DNA of 64,000 nt from Polyangiaceae bacterium (GTDB lineage: Bacteria; Myxococcota_A; Polyangia; Polyangiales; Polyangiaceae), in contig WQZB01000002.1 in NCBI GenBank assembly GCA_009780955.1, positions 1 through 64,000 of the forward strand, read 5' to 3'. Positions 16,679 to 24,674 of this stretch are shown in pieces. The notes below the pieces were generated by a model. The model was not told the DNA's origin, did no database searches, and saw only the letters and a program-made list of their open reading frames with translations. A program made the translations under genes and the position numbers. The first letter of the stretch is position 1. Each line of letters begins with the position of its first letter.

Positions 16679-17245
16679 GTGAAACCGCGGAAAGGCCTTG
16701 CCGTGACGAGCTCACAGAATTTGGACCGATCGCGAGGGAACGCGAAGCCCGGGCGGGGCAGCTCGCGATCAGGGGCAAACGAGGCAAGCAAGATCGGCTT
16801 GGAGCACTTCCGAAGCGTGTTTTCCCAGCACATGGTGAAGTGTGGGCTCCACTCGACGAATCAGCGAAAGCTTATTGTCGAGACTTTTTTCCATGTGCCA
16901 AACCACGTAAGCATCGAAGAATTGCTCGCCGAGGTGCGCGGCCACGATCCAAAAGTTGGATATGCCACGGTGTACCGCACGCTGAAGCTGTTGTCCGAAT
17001 GCGGGGTCGCGCTCGAGCGCAAATTCGGTGACGGCCTTACCCGCTATGAGCTTGCCGATAAGGAATCGCATCATGATCATCTTATCTGCGTCGAGTGCGC
17101 GAAAATTGTCGAATTCGAAGAGCCGGAAATTGAAGTTTTGCAGGCGCGCGTGGCTGCGCGTTATGGCTTTACGTTGAAAAGCCACAAGCACGAGATGTAC
17201 GGCACGTGCACCGAATGCCAGAAGAAGATGCCTCGTCGCTTGTAG
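16679..17245 (+). CDS. Fur-family metalloregulator
   Basis: 188 residues from a GTG at 16679, with GGAGGGG 7 bases before it. The first ~40 residues are a basic, Ser/Gly-rich extension not typical of Fur. The winged helix follows (STNQRKLIVETFFHVPNHVSIEELLAEVR, VGYATVYRTLKLLSECGVA). The dimer/metal domain has HHDHLICVECAKIVEF, and a second CxxC lies near the C-terminus (GTCTECQKKM), giving the structural zinc site. Whether it senses iron, zinc or peroxide cannot be decided. The stop TAG (17243-17245) is the start of a REP-like repeat. Confidence 0.93.
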   Translation: MKPRKGLAVTSSQNLDRSRGNAKPGRGSSRSGANEASKIGLEHFRSVFSQHMVKCGLHSTNQRKLIVETFFHVPNHVSIEELLAEVRGHDPKVGYATVYRTLKLLSECGVALERKFGDGLTRYELADKESHHDHLICVECAKIVEFEEPEIEVLQARVAARYGFTLKSHKHEMYGTCTECQKKMPRRL

Positions 17246-17328
17246 GGGCGCGATTCATCGCGCCCCCGGTATCGCCCAATGGTACGATTTTCAAAAATGG
17301 CGGTCGGGCGCCATGAATGGCGCCCCTG
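17242..17328. repeat. REP-like palindromic repeat pair after the fur-like gene
   Basis: Two hairpin-forming units: GTAGGGGCGCGATTCATCGC with its right arm GCGCCCCC, and downstream GGGCGCCATGAATGGCGCCC. They are separated by about 45 bases containing ACGATTTTCAAAAATGG. The first unit begins inside the stop codon TAG of the upstream gene. The same unit types recur at 22494-22605, 26822-26893, 35572-35595 and 55956-56030. Confidence 0.85.
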
Positions 17329-17387
17329 CCTTGTCGAGGGCGGCTTCGCATGTCAAAATTGACTTCTCTTAAACAGGAGTTTTTTTG

Positions 17388-17852
17388 ATGCGTGCGTCTT
17401 TTATCGTGACGGCTATCTCTTCATTGGTTGCGTCGGTTGTCTTTGCGGCCGCGTGCTCCTCGCCCAACACCGTGACCAACACTGACGCTGGCCCAAGCTC
17501 GGGCGGCAATGTAGGTACGAATTTTACCGTTCCCGACTCGGCTTGCCCGAGCTCCGACGACTGCGTGTCGTGCTGCGTGAACAACCATCTCGACGGTGCA
17601 ACCGTTTACAACAGCGCGTGGGGCAATTGCGCGTGCTTTGGCACGAACGTTACCGGTGGCGGGGCCGGTCCGTGTGCCACGGCATGTGAAAATACGCTCT
17701 GTGTGAACCAAGCCGCTGATGACAATTGCTTTACATGCCTGTACCAAGTTCTGGATAATGCCTGCAACGCTGCCGTGGTCAACGCTTGCAACGGAAACAG
17801 CGATTGCGTGTCGTATGTAAATGATTGCCAAAACAATTGCCCCCAACAGTAG
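17388..17852 (+). CDS. Cysteine-rich lipoprotein
   Basis: 154 residues from the ATG at 17388 (CAGGAG lies 8 bases upstream). A signal peptide (FIVTAISSLVASVVFAAAC) ends in lipobox AAAC. The mature protein opens with an acidic/Ser-Gly linker (NTDAGPSSGG). About 13 further cysteines follow in a regular spacing (CPSSDDCVSCC, CACF, CATACENTLC, CFTC, CNGNSDC, CQNNCPQQ), so a disulfide-rich fold is likely. No family recognised. Such Cys-rich surface lipoproteins are common in myxobacteria. The gene is monocistronic in appearance. Confidence 0.78.
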   Translation: MRASFIVTAISSLVASVVFAAACSSPNTVTNTDAGPSSGGNVGTNFTVPDSACPSSDDCVSCCVNNHLDGATVYNSAWGNCACFGTNVTGGGAGPCATACENTLCVNQAADDNCFTCLYQVLDNACNAAVVNACNGNSDCVSYVNDCQNNCPQQ

Positions 17853-17938
17853 CAAGTTTGGCAAATTTGCGGCCGCATGTCGCATGACGAGATCTTCGCC
17901 CATTGGCTCCCCTGCGCTGAAGATGTATGAGAGGTGCC

Positions 17939-19090
17939 ATGTCGAAAGCGTTTGCACTCGCGCCCTTGCTGATCCTGCTAGTCGTATGTGTAGGGTGCAA
18001 AGAAGAGAAGGAGAAACGATCTGCGCCGCCCCCGCCTCCCGCTACATCAGTGGCAAAGGCAGGTGCGTGCGCCGATGGCGGTGGCAAGCTCACCGATTCC
18101 GTGTCGGCCACCTTCTTCCCGACGACCATTGGCGGATACTGCATCGATCCGCAAGGCGAGATGCGAACGTACGGCGAGAAAGGCAAGTATTCTGCCGACG
18201 ACATTGCCACAACCGCGTTTGACGGCGAATACGAAGTTTATAAGCGATTCGGTATCAAGCGCCTCGTGTCGCTTCATTACATTGACGGCAGCGGCAAAGG
18301 TGGCAGTGTCGAAGTGTACTTGTCGCAATTCGGCGATACCGCGGGTGCCTATGCCATGTACACGCTTCGTGTCGTTGCGGGCGATCCGGACGATCCCTCG
18401 ACGCCGAAAGTGCTTGCTGCCACGGCCGCTGGTGCCATCGGCACCGGGCGTGCTTACGTGTGGCGCGGGCAGTATCTCGCCGAGCTTCAGTACGTCAACG
18501 AGCAAGAGTCGCCGACCGAGCTCGCGAAGTCTTCGGAGACCATTCTCTCGGCCATCGGCATCGACATGGGCGAGCGATTGCCAGGACCGAAAACCCTTCC
18601 GCCGGCCGCGCAAGCCTTGCCAACGGGGAATCTCATTCCGAATGGTATCGTATTCTCTCCGAAAGACGTCCTCGCGTACAAGGGGGTTGGCCCTGCCGCA
18701 ATGGGCTTTTACAAGAATGTTTCGCTGCGTTGGCGCGTTTTATCGATTGTCAAAGACGATATCGATCAGGCCAAAGACGTCTTCAAAACAATCAAAAAAA
18801 CGCCTGGCATGCTTCCTATAGCCGGCGTCGGCGACGAAGGTGTGCGCGTGCTCGTGTCCACGTCGAGTGAGGCAAGCGAGGCAAACGCGAAGAGCGTAAC
18901 TGCGGGACCAAAGATCGAGTTCGTGGTTGCGCGAAAAGGTAACGTCGTTTGGGGCGTGGGCAACGAGGAATACGCTCTGCATACGGAAAAGGCGAACCTT
19001 TCAACCGACGCATTGACGACCATCCTGAAAGATCTCGTGGCAACCCGTGTGCCTACCTCGCCCGCTGCTGCTTCTTCTTCGAAGAAGTAG
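17939..19090 (+). CDS. Lipoprotein of the DUF6599-like type
   Basis: 383 residues from the ATG at 17939 (GAGAGG just upstream). The signal peptide LAPLLILLVVCVGC ends in lipobox VVGC-like CVGC, then a Lys/Glu and Pro-rich linker. The mature part carries two similar halves. The first includes FFPTTIGGYCI, EYEVYKRFGIKRLVSLHYIDG, VEVYLSQFGDTAGAYAMYTL and ATAAGAIGTGRAYVWRGQYLAEL. The second repeats the theme (AAMGFYKNVSLRWRVLSIV, IEFVVARKGNVVWGVGNEEYAL). This matches uncharacterised DUF6599-type proteins. Function is unknown. Its last 38 bases overlap antisense with the RNase H2-like gene. Confidence 0.75.
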   Translation: MSKAFALAPLLILLVVCVGCKEEKEKRSAPPPPPATSVAKAGACADGGGKLTDSVSATFFPTTIGGYCIDPQGEMRTYGEKGKYSADDIATTAFDGEYEVYKRFGIKRLVSLHYIDGSGKGGSVEVYLSQFGDTAGAYAMYTLRVVAGDPDDPSTPKVLAATAAGAIGTGRAYVWRGQYLAELQYVNEQESPTELAKSSETILSAIGIDMGERLPGPKTLPPAAQALPTGNLIPNGIVFSPKDVLAYKGVGPAAMGFYKNVSLRWRVLSIVKDDIDQAKDVFKTIKKTPGMLPIAGVGDEGVRVLVSTSSEASEANAKSVTAGPKIEFVVARKGNVVWGVGNEEYALHTEKANLSTDALTTILKDLVATRVPTSPAAASSSKK

Positions 19091-20027
19091 ACACGGCGGT
19101 GCGTTCGAAGCAGGCATTTTCGATGCGCCGGGTTTTGCGCACGAGCGCGCTTTCGGCAACGAAGCGTGCCGTCACCGGATCGTGATACCCGCTCGCGTTT
19201 GGCAAGTCGGGCTTGTAGGCTTGGTGGTAGCGAATGATGCGGTGCATGAAGTGGTCGCGCACCCATTTGCCGACGAGCGATGCAAGAGCCACAATCGCGC
19301 ACGAGTCGTCGGCGTCGCGAACAAACGCAAGGCGCCCAACACCGGCGACCTCATATTCGCTGCGTGCACGGCTTTCGATAAGTGTAGTGTGCATAAATTT
19401 CGAGAGCGGGCCAAAATGCTTGCCGTAGAAGTCGAAACCGCCCACTTTGCCACAAATGGCGTAAATTTCGGTGGCGGCATCCTCGCGTGCGGCGAGCGTA
19501 AGGAGCTCCATGGTGTGAAGGTCGAGATCGAAGCGCGACAAGCCGCGTGCGGCTCCCTCGTTCAGTGTTCGTGTGCAGAGGGCAACGGTGCGCACTCGCA
19601 GAATGTGCACGCCCGCGTTCGCAAGGTGCGCGAGATCGTCTTCGCATGCACGCAAAAGGTCGCTTTCTGCGACGAAGCTTTCGTCATCGGCTCCCGAGCA
19701 GAGATCGCTGTGGTGCGAGGGGCAGGGGGCGCGATGCCCATGTTCGCATCCGTGCATGATCGAACCAATTAGCTCGCGTGGCGTTTTTGCCGAATTGCCG
19801 GCGCTTGTGGCAAGCACGCGCGCCCATGCTTCACCAAGGGCATTGTCGCTATAGGCGATGAGTTTCTTTGAGTCGCCAATGCGCGCGCCGAGCGCTCCTC
19901 GAGCGCACGTTGTGACAAGCTTCGCACCTGTTTCGTCGCATGTGTGGGCAAGGACGCTCGTGACAACCATGGGCCCAAGACGTGGCCCCACCCCATTTTC
20001 ATCGATACCCACGTAGTAACGGCCCAT
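19053..20027 (-). CDS. Divergent RNase HII/HIII-like protein
   Basis: 324 residues, longer than RNase HII (~200). The N-terminal YYVGIDENGVGPRLGPMVV aligns with the GIDEAGRGPLAGPVV motif and keeps the first two acidic residues (Asp8, Glu9). ARIGDSKKL matches the DSKKL motif. ADDSCAIVALASLVGKWVRD matches the region holding the fourth acidic residue and the SxxAK loop. The segment aligned with the third acidic residue reads ICGKVGGFDFYG, where I do not see the usual Asp. Two Cys/His-containing inserts lie at ~95-130. It may still bind RNA/DNA hybrids, or have lost activity. Related divergent proteins occur in other bacteria with DENGxGPRLGP motifs. Confidence 0.7.
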   Translation of the reverse strand: MGRYYVGIDENGVGPRLGPMVVTSVLAHTCDETGAKLVTTCARGALGARIGDSKKLIAYSDNALGEAWARVLATSAGNSAKTPRELIGSIMHGCEHGHRAPCPSHHSDLCSGADDESFVAESDLLRACEDDLAHLANAGVHILRVRTVALCTRTLNEGAARGLSRFDLDLHTMELLTLAAREDAATEIYAICGKVGGFDFYGKHFGPLSKFMHTTLIESRARSEYEVAGVGRLAFVRDADDSCAIVALASLVGKWVRDHFMHRIIRYHQAYKPDLPNASGYHDPVTARFVAESALVRKTRRIENACFERTAVSTSSKKKQQRAR

Positions 20028-20170
20028 CCATAGGGGTCTAGTAAAAAGGGGAGGACGAAACAGCGTTGACGGAAGGAGCCCCGATGTTTAAGGTGCCTCG
20101 CCGCTCAAGCGGCACATGGTGCTTGGGGGCTCACCTCAGCCCGAATGTCGAGAGGACCGAGGCACGTCCG

Positions 20171-20533
20171 ATGAACAAGCAACAGCTCAAGAAGTTCAAG
20201 ACGCTGCTCACCGAGAAGCGCGACGAAATTGTCAAGAAGGCCAAGCAAACGCTCGAAGAGGACATGTCCCTCGATGCGAACGACCTTCCCGACGAGATGG
20301 ATCTCGCCTCGAGCGAGTACTTGCAATCATTCACCTTCCGCCTTCGTGGTCGCGAGAAAGTCTTCCTCGACAAAATCGAGAAGGCGCTTCGCAAAATCGA
20401 CGACGGTACCTTTGGCACATGCGAAGAGTGCGCCGAAGAAATATCGCTCAAGCGCCTTGAAGCACGGCCCGAGACGAATCTCTGCATCCGCTGCAAGGAA
20501 GATCAGGAGCGGATCGAGAAGGACTACACATAA
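20171..20533 (+). CDS. DksA/TraR-family zinc-finger protein
   Basis: 120 residues from the ATG at 20171 (MNKQQLKKFKTLLTEKRDE); an upstream frame is open but has no family features. Residues 1-65 form a coiled coil with acidic tip DANDLPDEMDLASSEY, then a C4 zinc finger (CEECAEEISLKRLEARPETNLCIRC). DksA-like proteins enter the RNA polymerase secondary channel and, with ppGpp, retune promoters. The acidic tip suggests activity, but the residues differ from E. coli DksA. It ends 17 bases before htpG, so they are probably co-transcribed. Confidence 0.9.
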   Translation: MNKQQLKKFKTLLTEKRDEIVKKAKQTLEEDMSLDANDLPDEMDLASSEYLQSFTFRLRGREKVFLDKIEKALRKIDDGTFGTCEECAEEISLKRLEARPETNLCIRCKEDQERIEKDYT

Positions 20534-20550
20534 CCCACACCAGGCACTCC

Positions 20551-22455
20551 ATGGGTGAGCACGCATTTCAGGCCGAAGTTGGGCGAGTTTTGTCGCTCGT
20601 TATCAACTCTCTTTACAGCAACAAAGAGATCTTTCTCCGCGAGCTCGTGTCGAATGCGTCCGACGCACTCGACAAGCTTCGTTTCCGATCGATCACCGAG
20701 CCGGCGTTGCTCGAAGGCGAGCCGGCTCTCGTGATCACTTTGCGCGCCGATCGCGAGCGGGGCGTTCTTGTCATCGAAGACACAGGCATCGGTATGACCG
20801 AGGCCGAACTCGTCGACAACCTTGGCACGGTCGCGCGTTCGGGTTCGATCGAGTTTCTCAAGCAACTCGAGCAAAACGCGCATGACCAGAAAGGCGACGA
20901 GCAAAACCAGCAAGCCGAAAAGAAAGGCCTCTCGCTCATCGGGCAGTTCGGCGTCGGCTTCTACAGCGCTTACCTCGTTGCCGATCGAGTGGAGGTAACA
21001 TCGCGCGCGGCAGCAGCCAACCAAGCGTGGCGATGGTCGTCGAGCGGCAAAGACACATTTTCGATCGAGCCCGCTGAGCGAAGTGCGCGTGGCACGTCAA
21101 TCGAGCTAACGTTGAAGGTCGACCAGAAACACTTGCTCGACGAGTGGACTTTGCGCGACTTGGTGCGCCGCTATTCCGATTACATTGCGTATCCAATCGA
21201 ATTCGAGAGTGTGAAAGAAGGCAAAGCCACGCGCGAGGTTTTGAATCAAGCAAACGCGCTGTGGCAACGGCCGAAGAGCGAAATCACAGACGAACAATAC
21301 GAAGAACTCTATCGCCATCTCACCCACGCGCCCTACGGGTTCGAAGGGCCGCTTGCCCGTACGCACTTCCGGCTCGAAGGAACGGTGGAAGCGGTCGGCT
21401 TGTTGTGGCTACCGAAAAGCGCTCCGTTCGATCTCGACGATCCGCGGTCACAGCGAGGCATGAAGCTTTTTGTCAAGCGCGTGCTCGTGATGGATGATTG
21501 CGACGCGCTGGCTCCGCAGTGGCTAAGGTTTGTGCGTGGCTTGGTTGATGCCGAAGACTTGCCGCTCAACGTTTCGCGCGAGCTTTTGCAAGAGTCGAGC
21601 ACACTACGAACGATAAAAAAGCAAGTTACCAAACACGTAGTCGACCTTCTCGATGAGATTGCCAATAGTCAAGTAGGCGATTATCAAACTTTTTGGGGAG
21701 CTTTTGGGCGCATCTTGAAAGAGGGCCTTGTCGTCGACGCCGAGTGGAAAGATCGCATTGCCAAGCTCACGCGATGGTCCTCCACGCGCGGCACCGATCT
21801 CGTGTCGCTCGGCGAATATGTCGCCGCCATGAAAGAAGACCAAAACGCGATTTACTACATTACGGGTGAGTCGCGGCCAATGCTCGAGGGGTCACCGTAC
21901 ATCGAGGCAATTTGTGCGCGAGGTTACGAAGTGCTCTTGATGACCGACGCCGTAGACACATGGGCAGCCGATGCCATTGCGGAATTCGACGGCAAAAAGC
22001 TTGTGAACGCGATGCGCGCCGATGTGCCATTGCCCAATGACAACGCGGCCGACAATACGAATGAGGCCGCAAAAAATATGGGCCCGCTCATCGAGATTGC
22101 GAGCAAAGCGCTCGAAGGCAAGGTCAAAAGCATCACCACGTCGACGCGCTTGCTAAAGTCGCCAGCTTGCCTCGTGCTCACAGCGGGGGCTATGCCCGCG
22201 CATCTCGAGAACGCACTACGTCACGCGGGCAAGCAAGTTGCGCGCGGAAGTCGCCAGCTCGAAGTGAACCCAGCGCATCCGGTGGTCGACAAACTTGCGG
22301 CGCTCGCGAAGGCAAACAGCCACGATGAGCGGCTTGGCGAGTGGGTGACAGTCCTTTACGAGCAGGCGCTGCTCGCCGAAGGCAGCCCCATTGACGATCC
22401 GATTGGGTTTGCGAAGCGTTTAACGGACCTGCTCGGGCAAGCCGTTGGCATCTAG
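20551..22455 (+). CDS. htpG: Molecular chaperone HtpG (Hsp90)
   Basis: 634 residues, full length. The GHKL ATPase domain has [40 protein letters not shown] and [16 protein letters not shown]. The middle domain has [21 protein letters not shown]. The dimerisation domain follows, with [20 protein letters not shown] near the end. It is an ATP-driven cytoplasmic chaperone dimer. It follows the dksA-like gene closely and is followed by repeats. Confidence 0.97.
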
Positions 22456-22493
22456 AACGGTTTCAGGTTGACGTGAGCGTGAGCTCGAGGCCG

Positions 22494-22605
22494 GGGCAGA
22501 CACGGGGGTCTGCCCCTACGGCCGATCCCGAGGGCGCGATGAATCGCGCCCCTACCACCAACAAAACGCATCTTCGTAGGGGCGGCCCCCTGTGGCCGCC
22601 CCTCA
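22494..22605. repeat. Cluster of three REP-like palindromes
   Basis: Three hairpin units stand in a row between htpG and the APH-kinase gene: GGGGCAGAC...GTCTGCCCCTAC (22494-22520), GAGGGCGCGATGAATCGCGC followed by CCCTACC (22532-22557), and GTAGGGGCGGCCCCC...GGCCGCCCCTCA (22576-22605). Each ends or begins with TAGGGGC. The middle unit is nearly identical to units at 17242 and 56012, the last to that at 26869. Confidence 0.85.
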
Positions 22606-24288
22606 TCACATACCGACGTGGTTGACCAACGCATGCATGTTCTCTGTAATTGACTTGGTCGTGTCAAGGGTGACGTGCTGTCCGTCCGAAAACTCGCCAG
22701 GTGCGATGGGCTCGACCGCGAGGGCGAAGTCGTCCCAGATCGCGCGACGACCGTCGGAAACGCTGCCCTCGCGCTCACGCTTTTCGAGTCGAGCAAGGCA
22801 AACTTCGCGTGGGGCGCGGCACTCCACGAAAACGAACGCAGCACCCGCTCGCTCTGCAAGCGCACGCGCCTGTTGTCGTTCGCTCCTACCGCGGAACGTT
22901 GCATCGATGATCACGCTGCGCCCTGCTGACAAGACCACGGCAGCCCGGCGCATGGCTTCGGCGTATGTCTTGATGGTGACATCGTAGTCGTAGGGCCCTT
23001 CGAACGGAGCCGCGTGCATTGGCTTGGTGGCGTTGACGCCGAGTATGGCTTTTCGCGCGCGATCGGTGTCGACTACGGGCGCGCTCATGCGCTCGGCGAG
23101 TGCCTCGGCGATGGTACTTTTGCCCGACGCAATGACACCTCCCACAGCCACGACAGCGGTCGGCAGCATGGACCTGTGAGCACTTGCGAGCGCAAGGGCA
23201 AAGTGCGCGCGTGCCTTGGCGTAAGCTTGGGTGCGCGCCTCGTTATTTGTCCTTTGCTCTGCAAGCAGTAGCGAAATTTTCGCGCGAACGGTTGCGCGGT
23301 ACCCCTCGTAGAAGTCAACGAGTGCATAAAGATCGTAGTCGTCTGCTTCGCGCGCATAACGAGCGACAAAACGCGCTCCGAGATCTGGGCGTCCATGCGC
23401 GCTCAAGTCCATCGAGAAAAAGGCAATGTCGGCACACACGTCACCTGAGCGCAGGCGAGTGGAGAATTCGATGCAGTCGAGGACTGTAATGCCTCCCTTC
23501 GCTCTGTCGTCGTCATTCGCGGCGTCGTCGTCGAAGTAAACGTGATCGAGCCTTAGATCTCCGTGACCATCGCGAACCATGCCGCGTAGAGAGCGATCGG
23601 CAAAGAGATCCTTTTTGGTATCGAGAAAGCCAAGCTGCCAGTGCTCGATCTCACGGGCGTGCTCAATCGAGATTGCAGAACCAACCGTGCCGCGCACGGC
23701 ATCGAAGTTGTCGCGGACGTTGCGGGCGATATCCGTGGGCGATCCGTAGCTGGCGATGACGTCGCTCGAGGTGCAGCGAGCGTGGAAATCAGCGAGGTGC
23801 TTGGCGAGGCGATCGAGGTGAAAAGGTGTGAGCGTCCCGCGCACAAGTCGATGGTCGGCCCGAATCTCGTCGGGTAGGCGGAGCATGTGCACCGCCCAGT
23901 CGATGATCTCGTCGTCATTCGCGCCGCCGTTCGAGTGAAAGCGGGCGCGACCGTCCGGGCCAACGCGCACCGGGACGACGCCAAGGTACACCGGCGCCGC
24001 GAGCCGTGCATTGAGAACGACCTCGGCTTCGCATGCGCACTTGCGCGCCAAGACCGTCGAGAAGTCGAGAAAACCAAGGCTAACTGGCTTTTTTACCTTG
24101 TAAACTTCTCGCTCTGTCATAAATATGTATGATACATGCGTTTCGCACGTTTCGATGCGATCCGGGTGAGGTAGCGGATAGGCCGATGGGCGGGACAGAT
24201 CGGCACGCATGTCGACTCGCATGCGTTGCAGTTTGCTCGCGTCTGCAGGGCTTACAGCGGCCATTGCGACCGAAGAAGCAGAGAGCAT
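22606..24288 (-). CDS. Aminoglycoside-phosphotransferase-like / AAA_33 kinase fusion
   Basis: 560 residues. Residues ~45-350 resemble an APH-type kinase fold: YIFMTEREVYKVKKPVSLGFLDF, then the catalytic-type loop GMVRDGHGDLRLDHVYFD and VLDCIEFSTRLRSGDVCADI. Residues ~375-555 are a P-loop kinase with Walker A GVIASGKST, VVDTDRARKAIL and SVIIDATFRGRSER. This two-domain family is widespread but its substrates are poorly known. The start is uncertain: ATGs at 24288, 24264, 24222 and 24207 are all possible. It follows ftsB by 22 bases on the same strand. Confidence 0.88.
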   Translation of the reverse strand: MLSASSVAMAAVSPADASKLQRMRVDMRADLSRPSAYPLPHPDRIETCETHVSYIFMTEREVYKVKKPVSLGFLDFSTVLARKCACEAEVVLNARLAAPVYLGVVPVRVGPDGRARFHSNGGANDDEIIDWAVHMLRLPDEIRADHRLVRGTLTPFHLDRLAKHLADFHARCTSSDVIASYGSPTDIARNVRDNFDAVRGTVGSAISIEHAREIEHWQLGFLDTKKDLFADRSLRGMVRDGHGDLRLDHVYFDDDAANDDDRAKGGITVLDCIEFSTRLRSGDVCADIAFFSMDLSAHGRPDLGARFVARYAREADDYDLYALVDFYEGYRATVRAKISLLLAEQRTNNEARTQAYAKARAHFALALASAHRSMLPTAVVAVGGVIASGKSTIAEALAERMSAPVVDTDRARKAILGVNATKPMHAAPFEGPYDYDVTIKTYAEAMRRAAVVLSAGRSVIIDATFRGRSERQQARALAERAGAAFVFVECRAPREVCLARLEKREREGSVSDGRRAIWDDFALAVEPIAPGEFSDGQHVTLDTTKSITENMHALVNHVGM

Positions 24289-24310
24289 GCCCTTGAAAGC
24301 GGTCTAGCTA

Positions 24311-24601
24311 TTACTTTCGGTCGAACTGGAAAACGACCTCGCTTTTTCGCACCAAGCCAAGCTGTTCACGCGCGATGCGCTCGACAGTCGTGGGATTTTC
24401 CCGGAGGTTTTTGACATCAACGCGCAGCTTCGCGATGTTGCGATCGAGCTCCGCGTTCTCGTCTTCAACGCCGCGTAGCTCATTTTCTAGGTTGCGCATG
24501 CGCGGCAGACCTTCAGGTTCAAGCAAAAGCACCGGTACGGCCACGACGGACATCGTCAAGACGGCGAGAGGCAAGCCGCGGAGCCATGCGTCGGAGGACA
24601 T
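24311..24601 (-). CDS. ftsB: Septum formation initiator (FtsB/DivIC family)
   Basis: 96 residues from the ATG at 24601 (MSSDAWLRGLPL). One membrane helix lies at ~10-30 (LPLAVLTMSVVAVPVLLL), then a coiled coil (~35-70, MRNLENELRGVEDENAELDR). The tail LRENPTTVERIAREQLGLVRK is the family signature. It stabilises the FtsB-FtsL-FtsQ divisome complex. It is divergent from gatB with 73 bases between the starts. The name ftsB rests on size and signature; DivIC is the Gram-positive equivalent. Confidence 0.85.
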   Translation of the reverse strand: MSSDAWLRGLPLAVLTMSVVAVPVLLLEPEGLPRMRNLENELRGVEDENAELDRNIAKLRVDVKNLRENPTTVERIAREQLGLVRKSEVVFQFDRK

Positions 24602-24674
24602 TGCTTGAACAACGAACATTAGTCGGGAAGCACGCAATGGACCAGTTCGCGGCGAAAATCGCTAATCTCGCCCT

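Noticed and set aside
19053-19090. 38-base antisense overlap of two convergent genes as a regulatory device
   Set aside because: Short tail-to-tail overlaps are common in compact genomes; nothing else supports regulation.
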